64,000 nt of DNA from Methanobacteriota archaeon (GTDB taxonomy: Archaea > Methanobacteriota > Methanobacteria > Methanobacteriales > Methanobacteriaceae), in contig JAEZKE010000095.1 of NCBI GenBank assembly GCA_023436175.1, positions 15,284 through 79,283 of the forward strand, given 5' to 3'. Below are positions 36,462-44,474 of the stretch, one piece after another. The first letter of the stretch is position 1; each line of letters opens with the position of its first letter. Under the pieces are notes generated by a model. It was not told the origin of the DNA and did not search any database. It saw only the letters and a program-made list of their open reading frames with translations. The position numbers were made by a program, and so were the translations under genes.

Positions 36462-37385
36462 ATGAACCTCAAAGATATTGAAAATAAATTTCCATATTCA
36501 GGAATTCCAACATTCTACAAACTCCAGCATACAACCAACTTAAAAAATGTGGATGTAGCCTTGATCGGTATTCCATTTGATCAGGGCACCACAAATCGCT
36601 CCGGAACACGCTTTGGACCCCGTGCAATCCGTATTGCATCCCAAAATTATGGAATTTACATGCATTCTGTGGAAGGTGCCTATGATCTAGAGCAAAAAAA
36701 GCATATTCTTCAGGAAGTAAATCTCATAGATTATGGAGATGTACCCATCCTACCTACATCCACAGCTACCAATATGAAAATGATCCATGATACCTTCAAA
36801 AAAATTATAGAAAGCGATGTTTTTCCTGTAGGTTTTGGTGGTGATCATTCAATTACTTTCCCAATCCTTGAAGCATTCAGTGTCGATTTTGACATCGTTC
36901 ATTTTGATACCCATCTCGATTTTACAGACAATGTTGCTGATGTTAAATTTTCCCATGCAAGCCCAATTAAGCGTGCGTCTGGCCTTAAAACTGTTAATAA
37001 CATTACACAAATTGGAATTCGTGGATTTACAGATAGAAAAGCAAATTATGATGAGGCCACAAAATACAACTCAAAAATTATAACTGCCTCAGATGTTTTT
37101 GAACATGGAATCAAATGGGCAGTTAAAGAAATACCTGAAACCGAAAATATTTATGTAACTCTTGATATTGACGCTCTTGACATTTCAACCGTGCCTGGAA
37201 CAGGCACTCCTGAACCAGGAGGTTTGAATTACCTACAAATGAGAGAATTATTACAAAATTTGCCGGAAAAAGGTAACATTATTGGTTTTGATCTTGTAGA
37301 GGTTAATCCCCTCTATGATGCAGGAAATATGACTTCTCAAGTAGCTTCTAGACTTGCACTTGACTTTTTAGGGACAATTTTCTAA
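36462..37385 (+). CDS. speB: Agmatinase / arginase-family ureohydrolase
   Basis: A 307-residue enzyme of the ureohydrolase family. Metal-binding motifs are all present: G-G-D-H-S near residue 125, F-D-T-H-L-D near 150, and D-I-D-A-L-D near 235. The N-terminal G-I-P-F-D-Q-G-T-T-N-R-S-G-T-R-F-G-P is that of agmatinases, which form putrescine and urea from agmatine with two Mn ions. I start at ATG 36462, 6-7 bases after GGAGG. It stands alone, converging on the RDD gene. Formimidoylglutamase or guanidinobutyrase activity cannot be excluded. Confidence 0.88.
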   Translation: MNLKDIENKFPYSGIPTFYKLQHTTNLKNVDVALIGIPFDQGTTNRSGTRFGPRAIRIASQNYGIYMHSVEGAYDLEQKKHILQEVNLIDYGDVPILPTSTATNMKMIHDTFKKIIESDVFPVGFGGDHSITFPILEAFSVDFDIVHFDTHLDFTDNVADVKFSHASPIKRASGLKTVNNITQIGIRGFTDRKANYDEATKYNSKIITASDVFEHGIKWAVKEIPETENIYVTLDIDALDISTVPGTGTPEPGGLNYLQMRELLQNLPEKGNIIGFDLVEVNPLYDAGNMTSQVASRLALDFLGTIF

Positions 37386-37440
37386 ACTTATAGATACTGT
37401 TGCATACTACTTAATAGCAAAAAGAAATAAATTTAGGGCA

Positions 37441-38097
37441 TCAGCTATATCCTAAACTGGTCGGTGGTCTGGATTCATTCTCATAATTATTTTCTTTTAT
37501 TACTATAGTATCTGCTGCTCTATCTCCTAATCTCTGATTTAAATCACTGCTAGATATGAGAATCATTCCTATAATGTAAAAGAAAAACCCATCTATTAAT
37601 CTTAAAATATTTCTTCCAAAACTTGCACCATAACCGGTCATACTCTGATCTTTTTTTATAACTCTTAATTTAAGCACTCTTTTCCCAACAGTTTTTCCTT
37701 TGCCTAAAGGCCCTTCTAATAAGATAAAATATCCAAAAAAGACAAGTGCATAAACTAAATATGCAAGTAAGTTATATAAATCATCTGTAATGGTTTGAAT
37801 TGAAGCCATTATGCTCAAAACAAGTATAGCTAATACGAATACAACTATTGTATCAATTATATAAGCAACAATTCTACTTCCCAAGCTTGCCAGTTGGATT
37901 TCATTATTTCCAACAGGTGTTCTAGAGTAACTATGACTCATATCATCCCTATCATTCTCATTTCCATAACTAAGGTCCGGTTTTACGTTAATATTATGTA
38001 AATCTACCCTATTTTTATGTAATTTCAGATCTTCACCACAAGAAATACAAAAATTATCATCTTCCGTACTCTTTTTTCCGCATTTTGGACAATACAT
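37441..38097 (-). CDS. Zinc-ribbon and RDD-domain membrane protein
   Basis: A 218-residue protein. Residues 1-22 form a zinc ribbon (C-P-K-C-G-K, then C-I-S-C-G). Residues about 75-195 are an RDD domain: G-S-R-I-V-A-Y-I-I-D-T-I-V in the first helix, further hydrophobic helices, and G-K-T-V-G-K-R-V-L-K-L-R-V in the loop. RDD proteins are linked to Na+ or solute transport, but their role here is unknown. GGTGTTTGT precedes ATG 38097. Confidence 0.8.
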   Translation of the reverse strand: MYCPKCGKKSTEDDNFCISCGEDLKLHKNRVDLHNINVKPDLSYGNENDRDDMSHSYSRTPVGNNEIQLASLGSRIVAYIIDTIVVFVLAILVLSIMASIQTITDDLYNLLAYLVYALVFFGYFILLEGPLGKGKTVGKRVLKLRVIKKDQSMTGYGASFGRNILRLIDGFFFYIIGMILISSSDLNQRLGDRAADTIVIKENNYENESRPPTSLGYS

Positions 38098-38271
38098 ACA
38101 AACACCTTATCCCCTATGTTATACAGTTGCTGTATTGTAATATTTAAACTCATTGTAGATAAAATCAAGAATTTTTCAATATCCTAAAAATAGAATCTTC
38201 CCAAAGAGAATTATGTAAGGGTTTTAGAAAAATTATTGTAATTTAATGATCTTAAATAATAACGATGCATT

Positions 38272-39246
38272 ATGAAAACCAGATTTAAAATAGAACCCCA
38301 TGAATTTAAAGGGCCAATTGATCTTGAGCTTACTATTGGAAGCGGTCAGACTTCCCAGCCGGCCTGGGAAAAAAAGGGCAAATATTTTCAGGAATTAATA
38401 TCTGTAGATAATAACGCTTGCCTTGTGAAGATATCTCATAAGCCCAATACTGATGATCCAATTGATATAATAGCTGAGTCTAAAGAAGAAATAAATGAAG
38501 AGCAAATTAAAGCCAAAATAATGGAAATTTTTGGGTTAAATGATGATCTTCCTAAATTATACGACTTTTTAAGAAATGACCCTAAACTGGAACCTACAAT
38601 CGATTTTTGTAAAGGATTAAGGCTATTTAAAGCTGATAATATATTTGAATCAACTATATGTTCTATAACCTCTGCTCACAATTCTATAAGGCAATGGAAC
38701 AAAGCAATAAATCTATTAAAGGAAAAGTTTGGAGATGAATACAAATTCTCATCAGGCACATTCTACTCTTTTCCTAGCCCACAGGTACTTGCAAATGCCC
38801 CTGAACATGAATTTGATGAAGAAAAATGCAATTCAGAATTACTTAAAACGCGGACATCATGGAAAGACCTTAGAAGCTGCCGCGTAGGCTACAGGTCAAA
38901 ATATATAATTAAGGCATCTGAACTGGTTCAAAGCGAAATTGACCTACATGAAATCAGCAAAATGGATTATGAAACAGCTTTTGACACGATACTCAAAATT
39001 CCAGGAGTAGGACCAAAAGTAGGTGACTGTATCCTCCTTTATGGTTATGGATTTGGAAAAGCCTTTCCAGTAGATATATGGATAAGTAGAATCGTTTCCA
39101 AACTTTATTTTGACGGAAAAAATGTTACAAATCCTAAAATGAGGAAATTTGGCATAGAAAGATTTGGGAATTATGCGGGTTATACCCAGCTGTATTTGTT
39201 CCATTATGCGCGAAAATCAGGGCTCATGAAGACTTTAAAGAAATAG
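38272..39246 (+). CDS. OGG1/AlkA-type DNA glycosylase (HhH-GPD)
   Basis: A 324-residue repair glycosylase. The C-terminal two-thirds hold the helix-hairpin-helix L-K-I-P-G-V-G-P-K-V-G-D-C with the catalytic Lys of bifunctional enzymes, and the catalytic Asp follows in F-P-V-D-I-W. The N-terminal beta domain (G-P-I-D-L-E-L-T-I-G-S-G-Q-T-S-Q-P) is that of the OGG1/AlkA group. 8-oxoguanine is the likely substrate, with excision and strand cleavage. No ribosome site precedes ATG 38272, so the message may be leaderless. Confidence 0.85.
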   Translation: MKTRFKIEPHEFKGPIDLELTIGSGQTSQPAWEKKGKYFQELISVDNNACLVKISHKPNTDDPIDIIAESKEEINEEQIKAKIMEIFGLNDDLPKLYDFLRNDPKLEPTIDFCKGLRLFKADNIFESTICSITSAHNSIRQWNKAINLLKEKFGDEYKFSSGTFYSFPSPQVLANAPEHEFDEEKCNSELLKTRTSWKDLRSCRVGYRSKYIIKASELVQSEIDLHEISKMDYETAFDTILKIPGVGPKVGDCILLYGYGFGKAFPVDIWISRIVSKLYFDGKNVTNPKMRKFGIERFGNYAGYTQLYLFHYARKSGLMKTLKK

Positions 39247-39327
39247 TCCAGAACTGTTAACTCTTATAAAGCTAATTACAACAAACATAAAAGCAATATA
39301 TACAATTATTTTAGAGGGAACACCACT

Positions 39328-39375
39328 AAGTGATTTATATCGGCGAGCTCAGATGCGTTAGATGAATTCAGCAAT
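39328..39375 (+). pseudogene. Degenerate 5' copy of the gene at 39883
   Basis: AAGTGATTT followed by GGCGAGCT and TTAGATGAATTCAGC repeats the ribosome site and first codons of the gene at 39883 (GGCGAGCTTTC, CTAGATGAATTCAGC). The ATG is missing and the frame soon ends, so only a fragment of the 5' end remains. It suggests a local duplication that carried the intervening HEAT gene. Confidence 0.5.
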
Positions 39376-39463
39376 TTTAAGGAACATTGAATATAAGTCA
39401 ATGATATATCCATTAAAAAAAATAATTTTGAATGGGTATAGAGTAGTAAGGGGCTGTTTTTCA

Positions 39464-39799
39464 ATGGTTTTTGGAATGGGCAAACCAAATATAAAGAGAA
39501 TGCAACAGGAGAAAAATGTTGAATAATTAATAAAATTATTAGAACATGAAGATAAGAAAGTTAGAGCAAAAGCTGCTTATGCTCTCGGTGAAATTGGAGA
39601 TAATCATGCAGTAGAACCATTGATAAACTCATTAAAAGATGAACATGAAAAGGTACGAGGCCATGCAGCTTCGGCTCTAGGTAAAATTGGTGATAACCGT
39701 GCGGTGGAATCGCTGACAAACAGATTAAAATATGAAAAAATGTATACACGAGCTCGTGTAGCTTGGGCTCTTAATGAGTTAGGGTGGAAAGAAAAGTGA
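39464..39799 (+). pseudogene. HEAT-repeat protein gene with premature stop
   Basis: ATG 39464 reads 20 codons to an in-frame TAA at 39524-39526. The same frame continues for another 90 codons as clear PBS-lyase HEAT repeats (L-L-E-H-E-D-K-K-V-R-A-K-A-A-Y-A-L-G-E-I-G-D, then A-V-E-P-L-I-N-S-L-K-D) to TGA 39799. A single change of AAA to TAA would account for it. The repeats resemble those at 23121-24047. Nothing suggests restart of translation after the stop. Confidence 0.65.
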
Positions 39800-39882
39800 T
39801 TCAGAGACAGGGACGAACACGATATAGCAGGAATCAATTATTTTTAAATAGAAAACATTGACAAGATTTATAAGTGATTTCC

Positions 39883-40521
39883 ATGGGCGAGCTTTCAAAT
39901 GCACTAGATGAATTCAGCGAAATCTCAAAAGAATTCCAAGGGAAAATCCAGAAAATTTTGAAGGATAAATACTGCTGGAAATGTCCAATGCGATCTACAA
40001 GCAAGAATACTTTTTGTAATGAGTTAGATGCATGGATTAGACTAACAGGTGCTTTTGAAAAGGGAGTCCGAGATAATATACTTAAAGACATTGATTCAAA
40101 GAATGATTTAGAAATTATAACTACTAGATATCTATCAAAGCTCTTGAAAAAGTATAATAGACCTTTAAGATATAATAAAACAATTATATTAAAAATAAAG
40201 GAAGATATTAAGCCATTTGCTCTAAAAAATGATCTGCTTTTTGTTAAAGAGAACCCAGAATCTATCAAAGTTGATGATCTGATCTTATGGCCTCAAATTT
40301 GCCCAGTATCATTTTACTGGTTTTCAAAATCTAAAATACTTGGCATTATCCCATTTAAAATATTAAAAGTAGATAAAATACTCCACAAAGAAAAACGTAA
40401 GTTCATTTTAGCAGAAAATGGTTTAAAGATCCCATTAGAATACATAACAGGAAAAATAGTTAAAATCATTGATAAAAACGATCCAGTATATTCAAAACTT
40501 GATTTATGGCTATTTAAATAA
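39883..40521 (+). CDS. Uncharacterised protein with signal-peptidase-like beta domain
   Basis: A 212-residue protein. Residues about 1-110 are helical, with a C-W-K-C-P and C-N-E-L cysteine cluster near 30-46 that could hold a metal. From about residue 120 the pattern V-K-E-N-P-E-S-I-K-V-D-D-L-I-L-W, I-L-K-V-D-K-I and Y-I-T-G-K-I-V-K-I resembles the S24/S26 signal-peptidase beta fold, but no membrane anchor is seen and catalytic residues are unclear. ATG 39883 follows AAGTGATTTCC. The GAF protein gene starts 14 bases after the stop. Confidence 0.6.
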   Translation: MGELSNALDEFSEISKEFQGKIQKILKDKYCWKCPMRSTSKNTFCNELDAWIRLTGAFEKGVRDNILKDIDSKNDLEIITTRYLSKLLKKYNRPLRYNKTIILKIKEDIKPFALKNDLLFVKENPESIKVDDLILWPQICPVSFYWFSKSKILGIIPFKILKVDKILHKEKRKFILAENGLKIPLEYITGKIVKIIDKNDPVYSKLDLWLFK

Positions 40522-40535
40522 TATGAGGGCTCCAA

Positions 40536-41126
40536 ATGAAGGCTGAAGAAAATTTAAAGGCTCATAATAAATCCTATGAAACCAAAAGAATTATAATTAA
40601 AGTTATTGAATCATATGTCCCTAACAAATCTGATCAAATGCAAGATATTCTCTATATTTCTCAATCTTTTTCTCTTAAAGAAATTTCAGATATTGTCTTA
40701 GAAGAAGCAGTTAAATTAACTGAAAGCAAATACTGCTATGTAGCCTATGTAGATCCCAAAAATAAAGATAGTGTAGGTATTTCATTCACTAAAATGACCT
40801 CAGAATGTGACATGTACGAAGAAATAGGTGAAGCACGGTTTCCAGTAAGAAAAGATGGAACTTATGGCGGGCTCTTAGGATACTCATTGGATACAGGAAA
40901 ATCCTTTTATACCCAAGATGTTACTATTCACGAAGCTGCTCATGGAATTCCAGAAGGCCATGTTCCGGTAAAACAGTTTTTATCTGTTCCAGTATTCTCA
41001 TCAGGCAAACTTACTGGCCAAATTGTCCTTGGTAATCCTAAAGAAGATTATACGAATAAAGAGTTAGAGATTACTGAGAAAATAGCTGATTTTTATGGTA
41101 TTATTCTTGAAAAATTATTTAAATAA
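40536..41126 (+). CDS. GAF-domain protein
   Basis: A 196-residue cytoplasmic protein whose residues about 45-190 form one GAF domain (E-I-S-D-I-V-L-E-E-A-V-K-L-T start, S-V-P-V-F-S-S-G-K-L-T-G-Q-I-V-L-G-N core). No output domain is attached, so it may act through partners. A cysteine (Y-C-Y-V-A-Y) and several histidines line the fold. GAGGGCT precedes ATG 40536, and it is probably co-transcribed with the gene at 39883. The signal sensed is unknown. Confidence 0.8.
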   Translation: MKAEENLKAHNKSYETKRIIIKVIESYVPNKSDQMQDILYISQSFSLKEISDIVLEEAVKLTESKYCYVAYVDPKNKDSVGISFTKMTSECDMYEEIGEARFPVRKDGTYGGLLGYSLDTGKSFYTQDVTIHEAAHGIPEGHVPVKQFLSVPVFSSGKLTGQIVLGNPKEDYTNKELEITEKIADFYGIILEKLFK

Positions 41127-41140
41127 AAAAGTAAAGAAAG

Positions 41141-41449
41141 TTAATTTGTTTGTTTTGATGCTGTTCTTCTTTTTAAGAAGATTGCTGCAATGTATCCAAG
41201 TCCTAAAGTTATTAGAACACCTATAATCAATGCTACTATTCCACCGTAAGGATTATCTTCACCTAAAAAGGGTATAGTATAATCTGGCATTGGAGCCTCA
41301 TAAATTGCAGATTCTTCAGTGGTTGATACGTCCTCTGCAGTTTTTTCAAGTCCATCAGGGTTGCTTGAAGCTATAAATGGTGCTAAAGCAGCGATTATTA
41401 TGCAGATTACTAATCCTCCCAGGACTAATTTTTTGTCTTTTGGGCTCAT
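41141..41449 (-). CDS. cbiN: CbiN-type metal transport protein
   Basis: A 102-residue protein with two membrane helices and a short outer loop. A-S-S-N-P-D-G-L-E-K-T after the first helix is the CbiN/NikN signature. CbiN supports CbiM in cobalt or nickel uptake by energy-coupling-factor systems. Its ATG overlaps the CbiM stop (ATGA). Neither a CbiQ nor a CbiO gene lies in the window. Confidence 0.88.
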   Translation of the reverse strand: MSPKDKKLVLGGLVICIIIAALAPFIASSNPDGLEKTAEDVSTTEESAIYEAPMPDYTIPFLGEDNPYGGIVALIIGVLITLGLGYIAAIFLKRRTASKQTN

Positions 41450-42120
41450 TTTGCTGCAGCCTCCATAGATTCAGATTTAACTTCTTCAACATTCTTTTTT
41501 CGATTCCATGCAAGTAAATCTGGGCGCACACTTTCCAGTCCCATGATTACTACCACGGTTAGAACTGCTTCGATGATTCCTATTAATGCATGGTATATTC
41601 CCATCATTTCAAGCCCTGCTACGAGCGGGAATGTTCCTGCTAACCACATTTCCACTGCAACAGCTTCCGCTGCTAAGAAAATAGATAACCATGATGCTAC
41701 AGCTATTGCTGCTATTTTTCCTATTGATTTTCTTAGGGCTTTAAATGTGAAAAGTCCTACAAAACCGCCTATAATTCCCATGTTAAGTACGTTAGCACCT
41801 ATTGTTGTTATTCCACCGTCTCCGAAGAATAAACCTTGAACAAGTAGTACTAAAGTGAATATTATAACCGCTGCTTCAGGAGCACAGAATACAAGTGCGA
41901 CTAATGCTCCGCCTACCATATGTCCGCTCGTTCCAAATGCTATAGGAATATTCATAGACATTATGGCAAATATACCTGCAGCTAAAACCGCCATTAAGGG
42001 AACCGACTTTTCATCAAGGTTCTTTCTGGCCCATCTTTGTGAGAAGTACAATGCCACAATGAGAATAACAAAATAAATGGCACACTGCCACAAAGGTATA
42101 AATCCATTTGGTATATGCAT
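41446..42120 (-). CDS. cbiM: CbiM-type cobalt/nickel substrate-specific component
   Basis: A 224-residue membrane protein with about seven helices. The N-terminus M-H-I-P-N-G-F-I carries the His at position 2 that, with the terminal amine, binds Co or Ni in CbiM/NikM proteins. To place it there, the start must be ATG 42120, which is 9 bases after GGAGGA, rather than TTG 42129, which abuts that site. F-G-T-S-G-H-M-V-G-G-A is also conserved. CbiN follows by overlap, but the ATPase and CbiQ are missing, so they are elsewhere or shared. Confidence 0.9.
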   Translation of the reverse strand: MHIPNGFIPLWQCAIYFVILIVALYFSQRWARKNLDEKSVPLMAVLAAGIFAIMSMNIPIAFGTSGHMVGGALVALVFCAPEAAVIIFTLVLLVQGLFFGDGGITTIGANVLNMGIIGGFVGLFTFKALRKSIGKIAAIAVASWLSIFLAAEAVAVEMWLAGTFPLVAGLEMMGIYHALIGIIEAVLTVVVIMGLESVRPDLLAWNRKKNVEEVKSESMEAAAK

Positions 42121-42168
42121 CTTTTTCAATCCTCCTTTTACTTTATAAGGATCACTTTTAAGCTAATG

Positions 42169-42335
42169 AAGTATTACTAAACTCGAATTCAGAGGATAAA
42201 AGTTAATACTCCATTTTAAGACTCTATAACCCTTAAACTCTCCGTATATGCCTTTAATTTTTAATCATATAAAGGTTTCTATGAGTATTACAAAAGCCAT
42301 TATTTCATCATTAAAAGTAATAAAAAAGTATTACA
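42169..42335 (-). promoter_or_regulatory. Repeated AGTATTAC/TAATACT boxes upstream of cbiM
   Basis: The 384-base gap contains AGTATTACTAAACTC (42170-42184), AGTTAATACTCC (42201-42212), GAGTATTAC (42283-42291) and AAAAGTAATAAAAAAGTATTAC-like sequence (42313-42334). The first two, and the last two, are inversely oriented pairs. A gene for the preceding operon ends at 42505. The boxes match those near the binding-protein genes. Confidence 0.5.
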
Positions 42336-42504
42336 ACAGTTCTATTTTCAATGGAAAACATAATAACATACTAATTTCAGCCATGCAATAAAAAAGAAAT
42401 AAATGATAATTTCTGATCGTATTTAGACCTATACTAACCTAAAACTCCGCTTAGCCTATCTTTGGTTTAAAAAATGAAAGGAAAAGATAACTGTGCAGTA
42501 TCTA

Positions 42505-42840
42505 TCAACCCTCAACCATAATCAATTTGCCACTACTAGGATCCTTATATACAGTTCCCATTTGAACATAACCCTTTCCCTGTCCTGATTGGCTTTGTGG
42601 TGTGTTGTTGAGTTGTTTACCCTGTTGAATTTCAGCGGCTTTCTTCATCGCTTCCATGGTCTGTTTTTTTTCCTCGGGAGTTGTATCACTGAAAACCACA
42701 CTCTGCATGTTCCATGAAACAACCAGAAATATAAGGAACCCCACAGATAAAACAAGCATTGCATCTACTAAATTAGATGTACCTGCCATGGGATCTTCTT
42801 CAGAGGAGTTAAGTAATCTGCGTCGGTTTTTTCGAAGCAT
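42505..42840 (-). CDS. DUF2149 protein, ExbD/TolR-like stator subunit
   Basis: A 111-residue protein. It has a short basic cytosolic start, one membrane helix (residues about 24-45) and an outer C-terminal part of Q-rich linker and G-T-V-Y-K-D-P-S-S-G-K-L motif, the DUF2149 signature. N-L-V-D26-A-M-L-V-L at the helix start is the same pattern as F-I-D-V-M-L-V-L in ExbD/TolR, whose Asp carries protons. Its gene overlaps the channel gene by 32 bases with its own GGAGGTC. I infer it is the stator partner of the MotA/TolQ/ExbB protein. Confidence 0.85.
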   Translation of the reverse strand: MLRKNRRRLLNSSEEDPMAGTSNLVDAMLVLSVGFLIFLVVSWNMQSVVFSDTTPEEKKQTMEAMKKAAEIQQGKQLNNTPQSQSGQGKGYVQMGTVYKDPSSGKLIMVEG

Positions 42841-43477
42841 TTTCTAAGACCTCCAGAATAGATTCCGCCAATGTTTCAAGGGTTGAAAGGTTATCTTCAT
42901 ACCACCGTCTTCTAACCTTAGAGATAACATATGCAATACCTCCAGCAGCTAAACCAACAACAGTGGTATCAAAAGCTATTATAATCGCCTGGGCAAGAGT
43001 GTTTATATCTCCACCCCCTAAAGCTGCTAATCCAGGGCCCATTGGTATTAATGTACCCATAAGTCCAAGGGTTGGGCCAAGTCGTGTTACAATATCTGTT
43101 TTCTCAAGGCTTTTAGCTATCTTATATTCTTCATTTTCAATTAACTTCCTTGCGAGGGATTCCCTTGACTTTAAACCCATATCATCAGACTCTACAATAC
43201 CTACCAGTATTTCCTTATGATTTTGAGATAAATCACTCTTTTCAATCACTTCCAGTACATGTTCTGGGGTGCCTGGGTTTGATATATCTTTTATAAGTTT
43301 TTTAACGTCACCCATTTCAAATTTAACCCTGCTTGAATATTCAGAGAGCAAACCTCCAAAACTAACTATTGCATAAACCATAAAGGCCAGCAAACCTATA
43401 ATAACCGGTATAAGAAGACTTTGGGATATAACATGTAAAACTGCGCTTAATGCTTCGCTTCCAGGAATTGCCGCCAT
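42809..43477 (-). CDS. MotA/TolQ/ExbB-family proton channel
   Basis: A 222-residue membrane protein with three helices (about 17-40, 140-158, 170-192) and a large cytoplasmic loop. The last two carry the family core: L-G-P-T-L-G-L-M-G-T-L-I-P-M and A-F-D-T-T-V-V-G-L-A-A-G-G-I-A, including the Thr that lines the proton path. GAGGTGATTT precedes ATG 43477. It is probably a pentamer paired with the DUF2149 protein, using proton flow to move something on the outer face. No TonB or flagellar gene is present. Confidence 0.9.
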   Translation of the reverse strand: MAAIPGSEALSAVLHVISQSLLIPVIIGLLAFMVYAIVSFGGLLSEYSSRVKFEMGDVKKLIKDISNPGTPEHVLEVIEKSDLSQNHKEILVGIVESDDMGLKSRESLARKLIENEEYKIAKSLEKTDIVTRLGPTLGLMGTLIPMGPGLAALGGGDINTLAQAIIIAFDTTVVGLAAGGIAYVISKVRRRWYEDNLSTLETLAESILEVLENASKKPTQIT

Positions 43478-43490
43478 TAAATCACCTCAT

Positions 43491-44198
43491 TTATTTTTGT
43501 ATTAAAATACTCCTCTTTTTTGTCAGGTAAAATCCTATAAATACAAGTAATATAACAAGTAGTAATGCATAAATCAACGTTTTTGCAGACGGAACAGTTA
43601 GAGGGCTCATTTGAGATTGAAGAACTGTACTTATATTCGGAATAACTATAGCAGAAGCTAAAAAGTAAAGACCAACAAAAAGCATGAAATTACCCAGTAA
43701 AACAGGGTAAGGCTTTTTAAAAACGTTTACTATTGCGCCGGATGCAAAATAGAAAGCAAGTATAGTTATACTAAGAAAAACAGCTGCATATTCCCCAATA
43801 AACGCTGTAGAAACTCCTATAAATGGAGAATCCAGCACTATAGCTGCTATAACTGCCCCAAAACAGCATGGACACGGTGCAATCATTGCAGCACATGATA
43901 CCTTAGCATGATTCTTACGATGCACTTTCCACTCCCTAATGGTATGAAAACCTGCATACATAATTATTACTGACATAGCTAAAAATATAGCGAAATTATA
44001 ATCATACACAATCTTATAAACAATATCCGTGTGTCCCGAAACTAAAAATGCTAATATAAATATTCCAAGGCCATAACCAGCCGCTAATGCCACTGCAGCC
44101 TTTTTGGAAATCCCAGCAAATCCAGATGCAAGCCCGATCTTAACACCGAACACTAAAACTGCAGATAATATTCCCATTTGCCATAATAACTCTAACAT
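43491..44198 (-). CDS. DUF2162-type putative transporter
   Basis: A 235-residue membrane protein with about seven helices. The conserved Cys cluster S-C-A-A-M-I-A-P-C-P-C-C (residues about 100-112) in a loop before a helix marks the DUF2162 family and could hold metal. ATG 44198 is preferred, although TTG 44207 is in frame; the ribosome site is weak for both. It is transcribed with the channel gene 13 bases downstream. Bacterial operons that pair CobN-like HmuS with MotA/TolQ/ExbB and DUF2149/DUF2162 proteins suggest a role in metal or haem handling. Confidence 0.75.
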   Translation of the reverse strand: MLELLWQMGILSAVLVFGVKIGLASGFAGISKKAAVALAAGYGLGIFILAFLVSGHTDIVYKIVYDYNFAIFLAMSVIIMYAGFHTIREWKVHRKNHAKVSCAAMIAPCPCCFGAVIAAIVLDSPFIGVSTAFIGEYAAVFLSITILAFYFASGAIVNVFKKPYPVLLGNFMLFVGLYFLASAIVIPNISTVLQSQMSPLTVPSAKTLIYALLLVILLVFIGFYLTKKRSILIQK

Positions 44199-44230
44199 AG
44201 TAATCAACCCACTTTTTATAGTTTAATTCA

Positions 44231-44340
44231 ATATAATACTTTCTATTTCATTTTTATTATTACTTTTAGCTTTTATTTCCCCCAAAAATAATACTATTTA
44301 ACTAAAATTATTACTTCTAGCCTTTATTTCAAATACTAGT
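44231..44340 (-). promoter_or_regulatory. TAATACTTT/ATTATTACTT element upstream of DUF2162 gene
   Basis: TATAATACTTTCTATTT (44233-44249) is followed at 44256 by ATTATTACTTTTAGC and a second copy ATTATTACTTCTAGCC at 44308. The last two are direct repeats continuing as TTTATTT, 52 bases apart. CTAGTAATAATT near 44336 forms a further inverted match. The composite TAATACTTTCTATTT plus ATTATTACTTT recurs near 53.8, 54.9 and 55.5 kb. Confidence 0.6.
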
Positions 44341-44474
44341 AATAATTATAGAACAGTTATTACCCAAAAGCTCAAAATATACTTATTTTTATTCAACATT
44401 TTGCCAAATCTGATACCCTCCAGACAATTCCAATTTTTAGTCGATGAAATTCAAAAAATAAAAAAAAGGAAAAT

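Noticed and set aside
41141..42120. Complete CbiMNQO importer
   Set aside because: Only CbiM and CbiN are present; no CbiQ or CbiO gene lies beside them or anywhere in the window.
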